Notes: generated by a model not told the origin, from the letters alone. A DNA stretch of 64,000 nucleotides from SURF-21 sp964462595 (GCA_964462595.1 CAYWXM010000032.1:28625-92624); one strand, 5' to 3'. Counted from the stretch's first letter, positions 15,752-25,645 are shown. Numbers and translations: made by a program.

Positions 15752-16387
15752 TCATCTTTTTGCCGTCAGCCCGCCCAGCATCATGTCCTGCAGGGGTTTA
15801 TATACCTCGGCGGCGCTCCCCCACCCCTTGAGGAGCTGTTCGTAAAAGGCGATGGTCAATTCGTTCAAGCCCAGGAGCAGGAAAGCTGCCAGGCGCTTGT
15901 CGACCTTGCGGAAGATCTTCTTATCGATACACCGCTCCACCAGTTCCTCCACCAGGTTGGCGTATTCCTCAAGGACCTCGGTGGCCGTGCCCACGAACTC
16001 GCGGTTACCCCCGAAGAAGGAGGATATCCACAGCTGGGCCAGCTCCTTGTGCTCCACCCCCAGCACTACGTCCAGCTCGAGGAGTTTCTTTAGCGCGTCC
16101 AAGGGGTCTTCTCCTGCTTCCACGATCTCCCTGGCTTTTGCCATCCACACCTCGTTGCTCTCGCGCAGGGCCTGGCTAAAAAGCTCAGCCTTACTCGGGA
16201 AATAGAGGTATATGGTCCCCTTGCCGATGCCGCTCTTCTCGGCGATGACGTTCACGTTGGCGCCCTTGTAACCCTTGCTCACGAACTCGCGGGCTGCTTC
16301 CTTGAGTATCCTGCGCCGTTTGTCCTCCTGGTTGACCCTGCTTCTCTCGGCCACGCTGCGCCCCTTCCCGTTTGTGATTATCGCCAT
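15752..16387 (-). CDS. TetR-family transcriptional repressor
   Basis: A 211-residue one-domain-plus-ligand-pocket regulator. The N-terminal helix-turn-helix spans about residues 20-66: R-I-L-K-E-A-A-R-E-F-V-S-K-G-Y, then V-I-A-E-K-S-G-I-G-K-G-T-I-Y-L-Y-F-P-S-K. The remaining helices form the effector and dimer domain. Start is ATG 16387, or GTG 16354, which has a better ribosome site. Same strand as the downstream catabolic operon, whose promoter carries a palindrome fitted to a TetR dimer; an acyl- or aryl-CoA made by the operon's ligase is a natural candidate effector (inference). Confidence 0.88.
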   Translation of the reverse strand: MAIITNGKGRSVAERSRVNQEDKRRRILKEAAREFVSKGYKGANVNVIAEKSGIGKGTIYLYFPSKAELFSQALRESNEVWMAKAREIVEAGEDPLDALKKLLELDVVLGVEHKELAQLWISSFFGGNREFVGTATEVLEEYANLVEELVERCIDKKIFRKVDKRLAAFLLLGLNELTIAFYEQLLKGWGSAAEVYKPLQDMMLGGLTAKR

Positions 16388-16611
16388 CGCCTCTAGGCAA
16401 GATTCTACTCCATGCCGCCGACGCTTTCACGCAAGGAGGCCTGGGGGCCAGGTATGGCTTCCGACCGAGCCGAGGGGGCCCTGCTTCCGGCATGGCAGTT
16501 ATCATCAGGCCGGGAGGCTGGGGGAGTCAGGACTTGTCATGCCGGTAGTGGTGCCCTTCTTCTCTCGAACGGTTATTCCGGCACGCAAGTCGCTGACCCC
16601 CAGGCCGGGCC

Positions 16612-16631
16612 GGGGTGTCAGGCCCGGCTTC
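16612..16631 (+). repeat. diverged copy of the GGGGTCAGGCCCGG repeat
   Basis: GGGGTGTCAGGCCCGGCTTC resembles the dispersed repeat family with a two-base insertion. It lies in the 290-bp gap between the TetR gene and the acyl-CoA ligase gene, which otherwise shows nothing recognisable. Confidence 0.45.
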
Positions 16632-16677
16632 GTAGGTGGCGACCCACGACGGGGTAACGAATATGTAAGCGGCTTTT

Positions 16678-18411
16678 TTAATTCTCGGGGATCTCCATGT
16701 CCTGCACCTGCTCCCGCAGCTCGCGCCTGAGCACCTTGCCCGCCTGGCTGGCGGGGATGGCCTCCACCGCCTTGAGCAGCCGTATCTTCTTGTAGGCGGC
16801 AAGCCTGGAGTTGGCGTATTCCAGCAATTCCTCTTCCGTCGCCCCGGCACCCGGCACCAGCTGCACGAAGGCGATGGGTATCTCCCCTTTGCGCTCGTCC
16901 TTCTTCCCCACCACCGCCGACTGGGCGACCGCGGGATGATCGTTTATGACCTCCTCCAGTTCGCGGGGATAGACGTTGTAGCCCTTGTAGATGAGCATGT
17001 CCTTCTTGCGATCCACGATAAACAGGTAGCCGTCCTCGTCGAACTTGCCCACGTCGCCCGTCAGCAGCCAGCCGTCCTCTTTCAACATCACCGCCGTCTC
17101 CTCGGGGTTGTTCCAGAATCCCTTCATGAGCTGCGGGCCCCGCACGCAGACCTCGCCCGCCTCCCCGACATCCAGCTCCCTGCCGTAATCGTCCGGGTCC
17201 ACGATCTTCACCTCGGTGTCCGCGACCGGCAGGCCCACCGAGCCCACTTTCATCGCTCCCCTCTCCGGGGGTGAGATGGAGACGATGGCCGTCGCCTCGG
17301 AGAGGCCGTAGGCCTCGCAGACCACGCCGGAGAATTTCCCCAGCAGCCTCTCCATGAGGTTCAGGGGTATGGGCGCTCCTCCCGAGGCAACCAGGCGGGT
17401 CTCCGACATATCTATCTCGGGATAGAGGGGATGCTCTACCATGGGCACGAAGAGTTGGGGAGCTCCTCCGAAGCAGGTGGCGCGGTACTTGGGTATGGCC
17501 TGCAGGAATTCCTCGGGGTCGAAGCGCGGGAAGACCACCAGGGTGTTTCCGGCCATCAGCTGCATGTTGAGGAAACCGAAGGCCCCCATGGCGTGGAACC
17601 AGGGCGGCACAACCAGGGACATCTCCAGCCCGCGCCGGAAGGGATGGGCTTCGTCACTGTCACCCTCTTCCCTGGCCAGGCCTATGATACCGTCCGCGTA
17701 GGTGATCTGGCCGCCGGAGAACCAGTAGGAGAGCTGGCAGGAATTAACAATCGTGTTGTAGTGTGTGACCATTATCCCCTTGGGTGTCCCGGTAGTCCCG
17801 CCGGTGTAAGAGATGTGGGCCAGGTCCTCCCTGACGTTGAAGGCGATGTCCGGGGGCTCGGCGGGGTAGTCGCTCACCAGCGAGGTGAAATCGATCACTC
17901 CCTCGTCGAAGGCTCCCTTGGACAGCTTTTTCACCGCCGCGCTTATGGGCGGGTAACAGTCCGCAAGGCTTACCTCGATGGCCCTCTTTATGTTCGTCTC
18001 GGGGAAGATCTTGCTCGAGGCGGCCCAGAAGAGGTCCAGCCCGATAAATGTCTCCACCCCGGAGTCGACGAGCTGGAAAACCAGCTCCCGCTCGGAGAGC
18101 AGGGGGCTCACGGGCACGAATACCGCCCCCGCCTTCAGCAAGCCGTAGTAAGCGATGGCAAACTGGGGGGAGTTGAGCAGGTGAAGCGCTACCCTGTCAC
18201 CTTTCGCCACCCCCAGGTCCGACAAGGCAGCGGCGAAGCGATCGGAGAGGAGATCCAACTCCCTGTAGGTTACCTCCATACCGGCAAAGACGATGGCGTT
18301 GCGCTCCGGCCACTGCAGGGCCGCCGAGCGCACGATCTGGAAGACGGGCACCTCGGGGTAGTCGAGGTTTTTGGCCACACCCGCGGGCCAACGCTTGAAG
18401 TTCTTGTCCAT
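16678..18411 (-). CDS. acyl-CoA synthetase (AMP-binding, long-chain or aryl type)
   Basis: The frame opens at 18615, but ATG 18411 follows GGAGGGGAG and begins a normal family N-terminus, giving 577 residues. Motifs in order: Y-T-G-G-T-T-G-T-P-K-G (AMP/phosphate loop, about 185), E-A-Y-G-L-S-E-A-T (about 350), L-T-G-D-V-G-K-F-D-E-D-G-Y and D-R-K-K-D-M-L-I-Y-K-G-Y-N-V-Y-P (hinge, about 460-490), and the C-terminal catalytic lysine context S-Q-A-G-K-V-L-R-R-E. It activates a carboxylic acid to its CoA ester. Same strand as the TetR gene and the PaaK operon, so probably part of the same catabolic theme. Confidence 0.9.
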   Translation of the reverse strand: MDKNFKRWPAGVAKNLDYPEVPVFQIVRSAALQWPERNAIVFAGMEVTYRELDLLSDRFAAALSDLGVAKGDRVALHLLNSPQFAIAYYGLLKAGAVFVPVSPLLSERELVFQLVDSGVETFIGLDLFWAASSKIFPETNIKRAIEVSLADCYPPISAAVKKLSKGAFDEGVIDFTSLVSDYPAEPPDIAFNVREDLAHISYTGGTTGTPKGIMVTHYNTIVNSCQLSYWFSGGQITYADGIIGLAREEGDSDEAHPFRRGLEMSLVVPPWFHAMGAFGFLNMQLMAGNTLVVFPRFDPEEFLQAIPKYRATCFGGAPQLFVPMVEHPLYPEIDMSETRLVASGGAPIPLNLMERLLGKFSGVVCEAYGLSEATAIVSISPPERGAMKVGSVGLPVADTEVKIVDPDDYGRELDVGEAGEVCVRGPQLMKGFWNNPEETAVMLKEDGWLLTGDVGKFDEDGYLFIVDRKKDMLIYKGYNVYPRELEEVINDHPAVAQSAVVGKKDERKGEIPIAFVQLVPGAGATEEELLEYANSRLAAYKKIRLLKAVEAIPASQAGKVLRRELREQVQDMEIPEN

Positions 18412-18719
18412 GATCTCCCCTCCTTGAAACCGGCTGCCGTGGATGAGCTGCGATGCGGAAACAACAAAGATACGTAAACGCAATAAGATGATTACCCAAG
18501 TAGCGCGCTTAACGCCAGTTGAATCTCTGAACGTGCCGCCGCAGGCCTGCCCGGGGTAAACGGCGTGGGGCTGGATCGCGTTGCGTTGACCTGCACCATC
18601 GTCCGGGGACGGCACGATATGAGATGTTTACACGAAGCCTGGACCCGGTGTCCCGCGTTCGCGGATGGTGGGGAGCACGGGCCGCTCGCCCGCGCCCTAC
18701 GGAGGTTTACGTGGCTTTT
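18412..18719. other. gap upstream of the acyl-CoA synthetase gene
   Basis: 308 bp. The in-frame extension of the synthetase into this region has no family resemblance. Nothing else is recognisable apart from the synthetase ribosome site at the left edge. Confidence 0.4.
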
Positions 18720-18875
18720 CTACCTTTTCTTCTTGCCGTCTTTCTTGCCGTGGCCCCTCCACTTGTCTTTTTCTGATTTCTTCCAGTCGGAGATCAGGCC
18801 TTCCAGCCTGGGGTCTTTCCTCTGGCCGAACCTGTTGGGCCTATCGTCTTGACGAGCCTGCTCGTCGCTTTTCAT
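18720..18875 (-). CDS. small lysine-rich basic protein of 51 residues
   Basis: ATG 18875 has AGGGG six bases upstream. The product begins M-K-S-D-E-Q-A-R-Q-D-D-R-P-N-R and ends G-H-G-K-K-D-G-K-K-K-R. It is highly charged, with no hydrophobic core, like many small actinobacterial proteins that bind nucleic acid or the ribosome. It lies upstream of the acyl-CoA synthetase gene and 43 bp downstream of the FKBP gene, on the same strand, so it may be cotranscribed with the isomerase gene. Function unknown. Confidence 0.5.
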   Translation of the reverse strand: MKSDEQARQDDRPNRFGQRKDPRLEGLISDWKKSEKDKWRGHGKKDGKKKR

Positions 18876-18918
18876 CTGATCCCCTCTCCCGTTCTGGCAT
18901 TAATCGCCGGAGGCGGGC

Positions 18919-19356
18919 TTATGCGTCGCCTTCACGTACGTCCTTGATGGTCACTTCAAACCGTAGACTCATACCGGACAATGGATGGTTGAGGTCTATA
19001 TTCACGTTCTCTTCATCCATGCCGATGATGAGGAAGTTGATAACCCTGCCGTCATCCGTGCGCCCGGAATATGATGTGCCGACCTCGAGATCCGGGCCTC
19101 CCTGGAAACGATCCTTGGGCACCTGCTGCACCAGGCCGGGATCCCTCAGGCCGTATGCTTCCTCGGGCTTTACCACTACTTCCTTGCTGTCTCCAGCCTC
19201 CATCCCTTCCAGTTCGCGCTCCAGCCCCGGAATAATAGTCCCCGCACCGAAGACGAAACCCAGCGGCTCGCCCTCGGGGCTCCTGTCGATGAGCACTCCA
19301 TCCTCGTCGTAGAGCCGGTAGTCGAAGAAAACAGTCTTGTTCGGCCCTGCTTTCAT
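18919..19356 (-). CDS. FKBP-type peptidyl-prolyl isomerase (SlyD-like)
   Basis: The start is taken at ATG 19356 (M-K-A-G-P-N-K-T), after AAAGGGGG, giving 145 residues. The sequence follows the SlyD/FkpA plan: V-F-F-D-Y-R-L-Y-D-E-D-G, then F-V-F-G-A-G-T-I-I-P-G-L-E-R-E-L-E-G-M, then P-E-E-A-Y-G-L-R-D, then an insert-in-flap domain and the closing strand N-H-P-L-S-G. The histidine-rich metal tail of E. coli SlyD is missing. Expected cytosolic prolyl isomerase and chaperone. The 187-bp gap to the next upstream gene shows nothing notable. Confidence 0.88.
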   Translation of the reverse strand: MKAGPNKTVFFDYRLYDEDGVLIDRSPEGEPLGFVFGAGTIIPGLERELEGMEAGDSKEVVVKPEEAYGLRDPGLVQQVPKDRFQGGPDLEVGTSYSGRTDDGRVINFLIIGMDEENVNIDLNHPLSGMSLRFEVTIKDVREGDA

Positions 19357-19543
19357 CGCTTGCCCCCTTTCACTCCTTTTCCCGTCCCCTGCAAACAAAA
19401 GGCCCAGGCTTTAAAGGCTTGGGTCGTTCGACAACAGCTTTCCTGCAAACCTAAGATTACCTCTTTCCAACTATAACATATACGGTCTGCCGGTGCGTGT
19501 GGATAAGGCCTCGAGGAGGATGCTTGCTTTCCCGGGACGCGGG

Positions 19544-22500
19544 TCAAGGGTTCGGGCGATCCTGGAATATCACCTCCGCCGTTTCTCCTTCCCGCAGTTT
19601 CAGCAACTCGCCTCCGACCTCGATCTTGATCATCCAGGCGCCGCCGGAAAGGACATGCACCTTAAACGATTCTTTCGAGATGTCCAAGTCCAGCCACTGC
19701 CCGCGGTAGCGTACGAGCATGGAAAGCCCGTCCATGTCCTCGGGGAAAGCGGGGTTGAAGCGCAGCACGTCACCGCGGCATTCCAGCCCGGTATAGCCGC
19801 GCCCCAGCATGTCCACGCACCCGGCCATGGCCCCCAGGTGTATGCCCTCCGGCGTCGTCCCGCCCTGCACGTCTGCGAAATCGGTGAGCAGGGCTATGTT
19901 GAAAAGCTCCCACGACTGGCCACGGTCGCGCCTCGCCGCCACCCAGGAGTGGATTATCCAGCTCAGGGAGGAACCGTTGGAGGTGCGGGCGAGGTAATAA
20001 TCTATGTTGCGCGGGATTATCTCGGGATCGAAATCGTAGCCCAGTTGCCCGAAAAGGCCCCCCAGCTCCTCGGCGGAAAAGAGATAGAATAGCATGAGCA
20101 CGTCCGCCTGCTTGGAGGCCTTGTAGCGGTTCGGCATGTCCCCCTCCGCCTCGAGTATGCGGTCCAGGCGCTGGATGTTGCCATACTTCCTGCGGTAACC
20201 CTCCCAGTCGAACTCCTCGAGTTTATCGTATCCCTCGAACTGGCTGATGATGCCATCCGAATGGAAGACCACACGCATCTTGCGGCTTATCTCCCTCCAC
20301 CTGTCTATCTCCGTATCCTGTATCTCGAGCTTCTCGCACAATTCGTCCAGGTACTCCGGCGGCAGGATGTCGAGAAGGTCGAGCGCCCGGTTCATGACGA
20401 ACACGACCATGATGTTGGTGTAGGAATTGTTGTCCAGGCCCGGGCTCTGCGAGCCCGGGTAGGCATCGTGATACTCGTCCGGTCCCATAACCCCCTTGAT
20501 CTCGTACCTGTCGAGCCCCGCGTTGTATTCGGCGATGGAGGCCCAGAAGCGAGCGATCTCCAGGATCATCTCCGCTCCGTACCAGGAAAGGAATTCCAGG
20601 TCCCCGGTTACCTGGTAGTACTGCCAGATGTTGTAGACTATGGCGGCGTTTATGTGCCGCTGCAGCTGGGAATTGTCCGGCAGCCAGTTCCCCGAAACGG
20701 GGTTCAGGTGGACCTGCTGTGTCTCCTCCCTGCCGTCGCTTCCGCTCTGCCAGGGGAACATCGCCCCCTTGTAACCGAGCCTCCTGGCGGCCTTCCTCGC
20801 CTCTCCCAGGCGGCGGTAGCGGTACATGAGCAGGGAGCGCGTTATCTGCGGGGTGCGGTAGTTGAGGAACGGGAAGATGATGAGCTCGTCCCAGAAGATA
20901 TGCCCCCGGTAGGCCTCGCCGTGCCACCCCCTGGAGGGCATGCCCACGTCTATGTCCATGGAATGCGTGCATGCGGTCTGCAGCATGTGGAACCTGTAAA
21001 GGCGCAATATCCTCTGGACGTAATGCTGCTCCGGGAGACTGAACAGCCGCAGGTCGACCTCAAACTTGTGCCAGAGGTGATCCCAGGCTACGGCGTGGGA
21101 GCGCAGCAGTCCCTGAAACCTGTCTGCCGCCGCGATCGCTTTCTCCGCGGCCTGCACGCAGTTGGAAATAGCGCTGTCCCGGGAATTGTATAGCGCCATC
21201 GTTTTCTCCACCACAACCTGAGAGCCCAGGGAGGCGTCCAGAAGGATATGCTGGGCGATATAGCCGGGTTCCTCCACCAGGCTACGCTTCACGGGCAGCG
21301 GCTCGCCATCACGAAACGCCCCGGTCCTGACGGCTTGGGCAACGCCTATCCTTGACTGGCTCGTGCGTACCTTGAGGAGGACGGTATCCTCGCCGATGAG
21401 TTTTGTCTCTACGGGCTCCAGGTGATTTCCGTTCAGGTTGAGGTACCTCTTCACGCCGCTGTTGGTCACCCTTCCGTCCAGGGCCGAGCGCAATTCCAGC
21501 GTCCCCGACCAGTTGAGGGGCTCTATCATCACTTCCATCGCCGCCAGGTGCATGTTGTCCATGCTGACGATGCGGCGGCTGTTCATCCTGGTCTCCCTCC
21601 CCTCCGCGTCCCGCCATTTCACGCGGCGGTGCATGACCCCCGTCTTCATGTGCAGTTCCTGCCGGTAGGAGAGTACCTCCGCGCTCTGCAGGTCGAACCA
21701 TTCACCCCCCGCGACCCGCACGTCGAGGCGCAGCCAGTTAGGAAGATTTACCAGGTCCTCGTTCTCTATCATGCGGCCCGCTATCTCCGTCTTCAGGCGG
21801 TTGTAGCCGCCTGCCAGGTAGGTCCCGGGGTAATGGACGCCGTCGGCGAGGGATTCCGGTGCCGCTCCCCGGGTGGCGAAATAACCGTTTCCCAGGGTGC
21901 ACAGCGCCTCCCTGAGCCCCTCCTCCTCGCTATCGTATCCATCGTGCTCCAGCCACCAGGTGTTCTCCTCCTCCAATACGGAGGTGAGCCTGGCGATAAA
22001 GAGCTCGACCTCGTCGGGGGTCTCAAGCCTGTATTGCGCCTTGGTGCAGCGCGGGCCTTCTCCAACCACCACGGTGATTCCCCGGCCTTTCAGCGTCTCG
22101 AAGGCGTCCTCGTCGGTGATGTCGTCTCCCACGTAGAAGGGGACGAAACCGGGCTCCGCGATATCCAGTTCGTGCATGAACCATTCCACGGCCCTGCCTT
22201 TGTGCCAGTCGATGTCCGGCTGCAACTCGTAGACCTTCTTGCCCTCGGCCCTGCGAAACCCGGGGTATCGCCGGTGCGCGAGGCCTACTACTTCATCCAC
22301 TTCCCCTACTTGTCCCTCGCTCACGTTGCGGTAATGGATAGCGATGGTGAACTTCTTGCGCTCCACCTGTGCTCCGGGAATGCCCGCCAGATGCCTTTCG
22401 AGATATGCCTGGGCACGGTCGAGCTCGTTCAGGAATCGTTCCGCCCCTTCGTTCTCCTTCCTGAACCCGTCGGGCCCGGCCATCTCGAAACCGTGGCTGC

Positions 22501-23518
22501 CCGAGTAATATATTTCCCCCACGTTTACCAGGGCCCTGACATCATCCAGCCCACGCCCGCTCACCACGGCCACGGTGCATTGGGACGCCAGGTCCCGGAG
22601 CGTACCGCGCGTTTTTTCGCGCAGCAAAGCGTCCTCGGGACGGGATACTATGGGGGTAAGCGTGCCGTCGTAGTCCAGGAATACCGCCACCCGTCTACCC
22701 CTGATCCTGTCCTCGATCTCACCGAAGTTCTCGAGCGCGTTTCTGAGGTCCCGTATGCGTACCTCCACGTCGATCTCCGCCAGGTCCTTCACCACCAGGT
22801 CCGCCCCTCCCTGCAGCAGGGCTTCCTCCTGGTCCTGCCGGTCAACCCCGATGACCAGACTAAAACCGCCGGCTCGTCCCGCGCTCACGCCGGATATGGC
22901 GTCCTCGAGCACGACGCATCTTGAAGGATCCACCTCCAGGCGCCGTGCTGCCTCGAGGAACATGTCGGGATCGGGCTTTCCTTTCAGGTCCAGGCTCTCT
23001 ATGTCCACGCCATCCACCTGGGCATCAAAAAGGTCCGCTATGCGGGCAGCCTCCAGCACGTCAGTGCAATTCTTGCTGGAAGAGGCGATAGCGATGCGGT
23101 ATCCACGGTTGCGAAGGTTCTTGATGAGTTCCACGGACGATCTGAACGTCTCCACGCCGCGCGATTTCATCCTTTCGATGAACAGCCGGTCTTTGCGGTT
23201 GCCCAGGCCGCATACGCTCTCGGTCTCGGGCGAATCGTCAGGGGTTCCGTACGGTATATCTATGCTCCTGGCGTCGAGAAAGCTCTTCACCCCCGCATAG
23301 CGGGGCTTGCCATCGACGTATTTGCGATAGTCGCCCTCTATGTCGAAAGGCTCGAACGCGCCACCGCCGGCTTTATTTTCCAGGTAATTGTCGAACATCT
23401 CTTTCCACGCCGCCGCGTGCAGCTTCGCCGTTTGCGTAACCACGCCGTCCAGGTCGAAGATGAGCCCGTCATAATCGGCTCGGGAAATTATTACCGCGTA
23501 TGTGTTTCCTTTTTTCAT
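19544..23518 (-). CDS. otsB1: three-module HAD / trehalose-6-phosphatase / GH65 protein (OtsB1-like)
   Basis: A 1324-residue protein with the layout and length of mycobacterial OtsB1. Residues about 15-245 form a beta-phosphoglucomutase-like HAD domain with the nucleophile and acid pair D22-x-D24. Residues about 275-510 form a trehalose-6-phosphate phosphatase: F-L-D-Y-D-G-T near 281 and V-G-D-D-I-T-D-E-D near 468. Residues about 530-1324 form a glycoside hydrolase family 65 domain; the acid Glu is expected in G-P-D-E-Y-H-D near 1013. GH65 enzymes phosphorolyse trehalose-type disaccharides and beta-phosphoglucomutase converts the released beta-glucose-1-phosphate, so one chain could link trehalose synthesis and use. 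Monocistronic. Confidence 0.88.
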   Translation of the reverse strand: MKKGNTYAVIISRADYDGLIFDLDGVVTQTAKLHAAAWKEMFDNYLENKAGGGAFEPFDIEGDYRKYVDGKPRYAGVKSFLDARSIDIPYGTPDDSPETESVCGLGNRKDRLFIERMKSRGVETFRSSVELIKNLRNRGYRIAIASSSKNCTDVLEAARIADLFDAQVDGVDIESLDLKGKPDPDMFLEAARRLEVDPSRCVVLEDAISGVSAGRAGGFSLVIGVDRQDQEEALLQGGADLVVKDLAEIDVEVRIRDLRNALENFGEIEDRIRGRRVAVFLDYDGTLTPIVSRPEDALLREKTRGTLRDLASQCTVAVVSGRGLDDVRALVNVGEIYYSGSHGFEMAGPDGFRKENEGAERFLNELDRAQAYLERHLAGIPGAQVERKKFTIAIHYRNVSEGQVGEVDEVVGLAHRRYPGFRRAEGKKVYELQPDIDWHKGRAVEWFMHELDIAEPGFVPFYVGDDITDEDAFETLKGRGITVVVGEGPRCTKAQYRLETPDEVELFIARLTSVLEEENTWWLEHDGYDSEEEGLREALCTLGNGYFATRGAAPESLADGVHYPGTYLAGGYNRLKTEIAGRMIENEDLVNLPNWLRLDVRVAGGEWFDLQSAEVLSYRQELHMKTGVMHRRVKWRDAEGRETRMNSRRIVSMDNMHLAAMEVMIEPLNWSGTLELRSALDGRVTNSGVKRYLNLNGNHLEPVETKLIGEDTVLLKVRTSQSRIGVAQAVRTGAFRDGEPLPVKRSLVEEPGYIAQHILLDASLGSQVVVEKTMALYNSRDSAISNCVQAAEKAIAAADRFQGLLRSHAVAWDHLWHKFEVDLRLFSLPEQHYVQRILRLYRFHMLQTACTHSMDIDVGMPSRGWHGEAYRGHIFWDELIIFPFLNYRTPQITRSLLMYRYRRLGEARKAARRLGYKGAMFPWQSGSDGREETQQVHLNPVSGNWLPDNSQLQRHINAAIVYNIWQYYQVTGDLEFLSWYGAEMILEIARFWASIAEYNAGLDRYEIKGVMGPDEYHDAYPGSQSPGLDNNSYTNIMVVFVMNRALDLLDILPPEYLDELCEKLEIQDTEIDRWREISRKMRVVFHSDGIISQFEGYDKLEEFDWEGYRRKYGNIQRLDRILEAEGDMPNRYKASKQADVLMLFYLFSAEELGGLFGQLGYDFDPEIIPRNIDYYLARTSNGSSLSWIIHSWVAARRDRGQSWELFNIALLTDFADVQGGTTPEGIHLGAMAGCVDMLGRGYTGLECRGDVLRFNPAFPEDMDGLSMLVRYRGQWLDLDISKESFKVHVLSGGAWMIKIEVGGELLKLREGETAEVIFQDRPNP

Positions 23519-23838
23519 GTTCCCTCTTGTCTATATTTCCTTTTCTCAAACCCTGACCGGCCCGCCAGTAGCATCGTACATACCCGCCCTGGAGCGATGC
23601 GGCACTAATTCCCTTACCCGGGCAAACTATTTCCCCGGCCTGTTGCCTTGATGCTTAAAACCATTCTACCGGACATCACGAACTCACTCCATTTTTCGCC
23701 GCCGGACCGTATAAAGCCTTCGAACCTGGCGGGCACATGCGCGTTCCAGGCGGCGTGCGGGCTCCGCGTCCCGGTCCCTGCGATTTAAGATAGAATGGTG
23801 AAAGGATCTGTCGGCAGTAACGGAGAGGGGGGATAGCC
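23519..23838. other. divergent intergenic region
   Basis: 320 bp between the leftward otsB1-like gene and the rightward aminoacylase gene. TAGAAT at 23791-23796 could be a -10 box for the aminoacylase gene, but no convincing -35 box is at the right distance. Nothing else is recognised. Confidence 0.35.
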
Positions 23839-25557
23839 ATGCTGGACGTTCTCATCAAGCGCGGAAAGGTGGTCGACGGCACTGGAGCTGCGGCGAGGAA
23901 GGCGGACGTAGCGGTTAAGGACGGCAGGATCGCCGAGGTGGGCGACCTGCCTGAGGCCGAGGCGGAGAGAGTCATAGACGCCACGGGGAAGGTGGTCTCG
24001 CCGGGGTTTATCGACATCCACTCCCATAACGATATGTACGTGATCCGCGACGATTACGTGCAGCTCTTCGAGCCCTTCGTGAGGCAGGGCATCACCACCA
24101 GCGTGGTCTCCAACTGCGGGTGGTCGGTTGCCCCATGGCTGCCCGACAACTCCGAGCTGTTTCATTCCACCCTGCATTCCATGGGCGTTTCCGCGGACTT
24201 CAAGCCGCAGTGGGGAACGGTGAAGGAGTTCAACCAGTGGATTCTCAGCCGCGGGCTTCCCATCAACTTCGTGCCCCTGTCGGCGCACGGCCCCTTGCGC
24301 ATCGCGGTCATGGGCGACAACGCACGCTTCAGCACGGCGGAAGAGCTGGAGAAGATGAGGGCGCTGCTGCGCAAGGACATGGAGGACGGCTGCAGGGGCC
24401 TTTCCACCGGCCTCACCTACTTCCCGGGCATGTACGCACACACCGACGAGCTGGTGGAGTTGGCCAAGGTTTTGCCCGAGTACGGCGGGCGCTACGTCTC
24501 CCACATACGCAGCCTCACCGGAACCTTCGCCAGAGCCGTGGAGGAGGCGGTGGAGATCGCGCGGCGCGGCGGCACCTCCCTGCAGGTGAGCCACTTCATG
24601 GCCATCCCGGACTTCGGCCGTATGGGAGACGCCGTCTACGAGCTGGTGGGAGTTTTCGAGAAGATAAACCGCTTCATCCCCATGCCGGGCATCCCTAACG
24701 CGCAGTTGAAGAAGGGCTACGAGGTGGTGGACCGCGCCCTGGAGGAGGGGTTGGACGTGGGCATGGACTTTATCCCCTACGTCATGGGCAACACCACCGT
24801 CACCCAGCTCTTCCCTCCCTGGGCGCTTATAGGCGGGACGGATGCCCTGCTGCGCCGCCTCGCCGACCCCGGCGAAAGAGCGAAGATACGCCACGACGTG
24901 GAGACGGTCAGGGACAGGTGGCCGCAGTGGGAGCCCGGCTCCTGGGCTACCAACTATATAGAGTGCCTGAGTTACAAGATGCTGTCCATCCTCTCCATAG
25001 GCAGCGACAAGAACAGTTACATGGAGGGGAAGCGGGTGGTCGACCTGGCCAAAGCCGCAGGCAAGGACGAGTTCGACTTCCTGGCCGACCTGGCTATCGA
25101 GGAGGAGGGGTCGGTAGGATTCCTCATGGGCATGCCTCCGAAACCATGGTCGGAGAAGGTATTCCTGCACGGCCAGGACCATCCCCAGCTCTCGGTGGGG
25201 GCGGACGTCCTCTTCCCCGAGAAAGGGCCGGCCCCCCAGACGGCATACGGCACCTTCCCGCGCATCTTCGAGCATTACGTTAAGGATCTGGGCTACTACA
25301 CGCTGGAAAACGCCGTGCATCGCTGCACCGGCCTGGCGGCCTCGCGTTACGGCCTGGAAGGTCGCGGGGTCCTGAAGGAGGGCGCGGCCGCGGACATCAC
25401 GGTCTTCGATTTCGAGACCATCAAGGACAACTCCACCTACGAGGACCCGCAGCAGTATCCCTCGGGCATCGACTACGTGCTCGTGAACGGGAAGGTGGTG
25501 CTGGAGACGGGCAGGTTCGACGCCGGCACGCTGGCAGGGGACGTGCTGTCGCGATAG
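23839..25557 (+). CDS. N-acyl-D-amino-acid deacylase (D-aminoacylase-type amidohydrolase)
   Basis: A 572-residue metal-dependent amidohydrolase. It opens with the usual small beta-domain (V-L-I-K-R-G-K-V-V-D-G-T-G), then S-P-G-F-I-D-I-H-S-H-N-D near residue 60, supplying the H-x-H metal ligands. Further features are a G-L-S-T-G-L-T-Y-F-P-G segment and H-I-R-S (carboxylate and histidine region), V-S-H-F-M, and the C-terminal G-V-L-K-E-G-A-A-A-D-I-T-V-F-D closing the beta-domain. Members release D-amino acids from N-acyl forms or hydrolyse related amides. The ATG follows GGAGAGGGGGG. Monocistronic, convergent with the next gene. Confidence 0.85.
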   Translation: MLDVLIKRGKVVDGTGAAARKADVAVKDGRIAEVGDLPEAEAERVIDATGKVVSPGFIDIHSHNDMYVIRDDYVQLFEPFVRQGITTSVVSNCGWSVAPWLPDNSELFHSTLHSMGVSADFKPQWGTVKEFNQWILSRGLPINFVPLSAHGPLRIAVMGDNARFSTAEELEKMRALLRKDMEDGCRGLSTGLTYFPGMYAHTDELVELAKVLPEYGGRYVSHIRSLTGTFARAVEEAVEIARRGGTSLQVSHFMAIPDFGRMGDAVYELVGVFEKINRFIPMPGIPNAQLKKGYEVVDRALEEGLDVGMDFIPYVMGNTTVTQLFPPWALIGGTDALLRRLADPGERAKIRHDVETVRDRWPQWEPGSWATNYIECLSYKMLSILSIGSDKNSYMEGKRVVDLAKAAGKDEFDFLADLAIEEEGSVGFLMGMPPKPWSEKVFLHGQDHPQLSVGADVLFPEKGPAPQTAYGTFPRIFEHYVKDLGYYTLENAVHRCTGLAASRYGLEGRGVLKEGAAADITVFDFETIKDNSTYEDPQQYPSGIDYVLVNGKVVLETGRFDAGTLAGDVLSR

Positions 25558-25645
25558 GCAGTCCGGACAGTGAGCAGCCCCCCCGGGGTCGCGATCAACC
25601 CGGGTGGGCGGGCAGCTTGATCGGGCCGGCCCGCATAGCGGCGCT

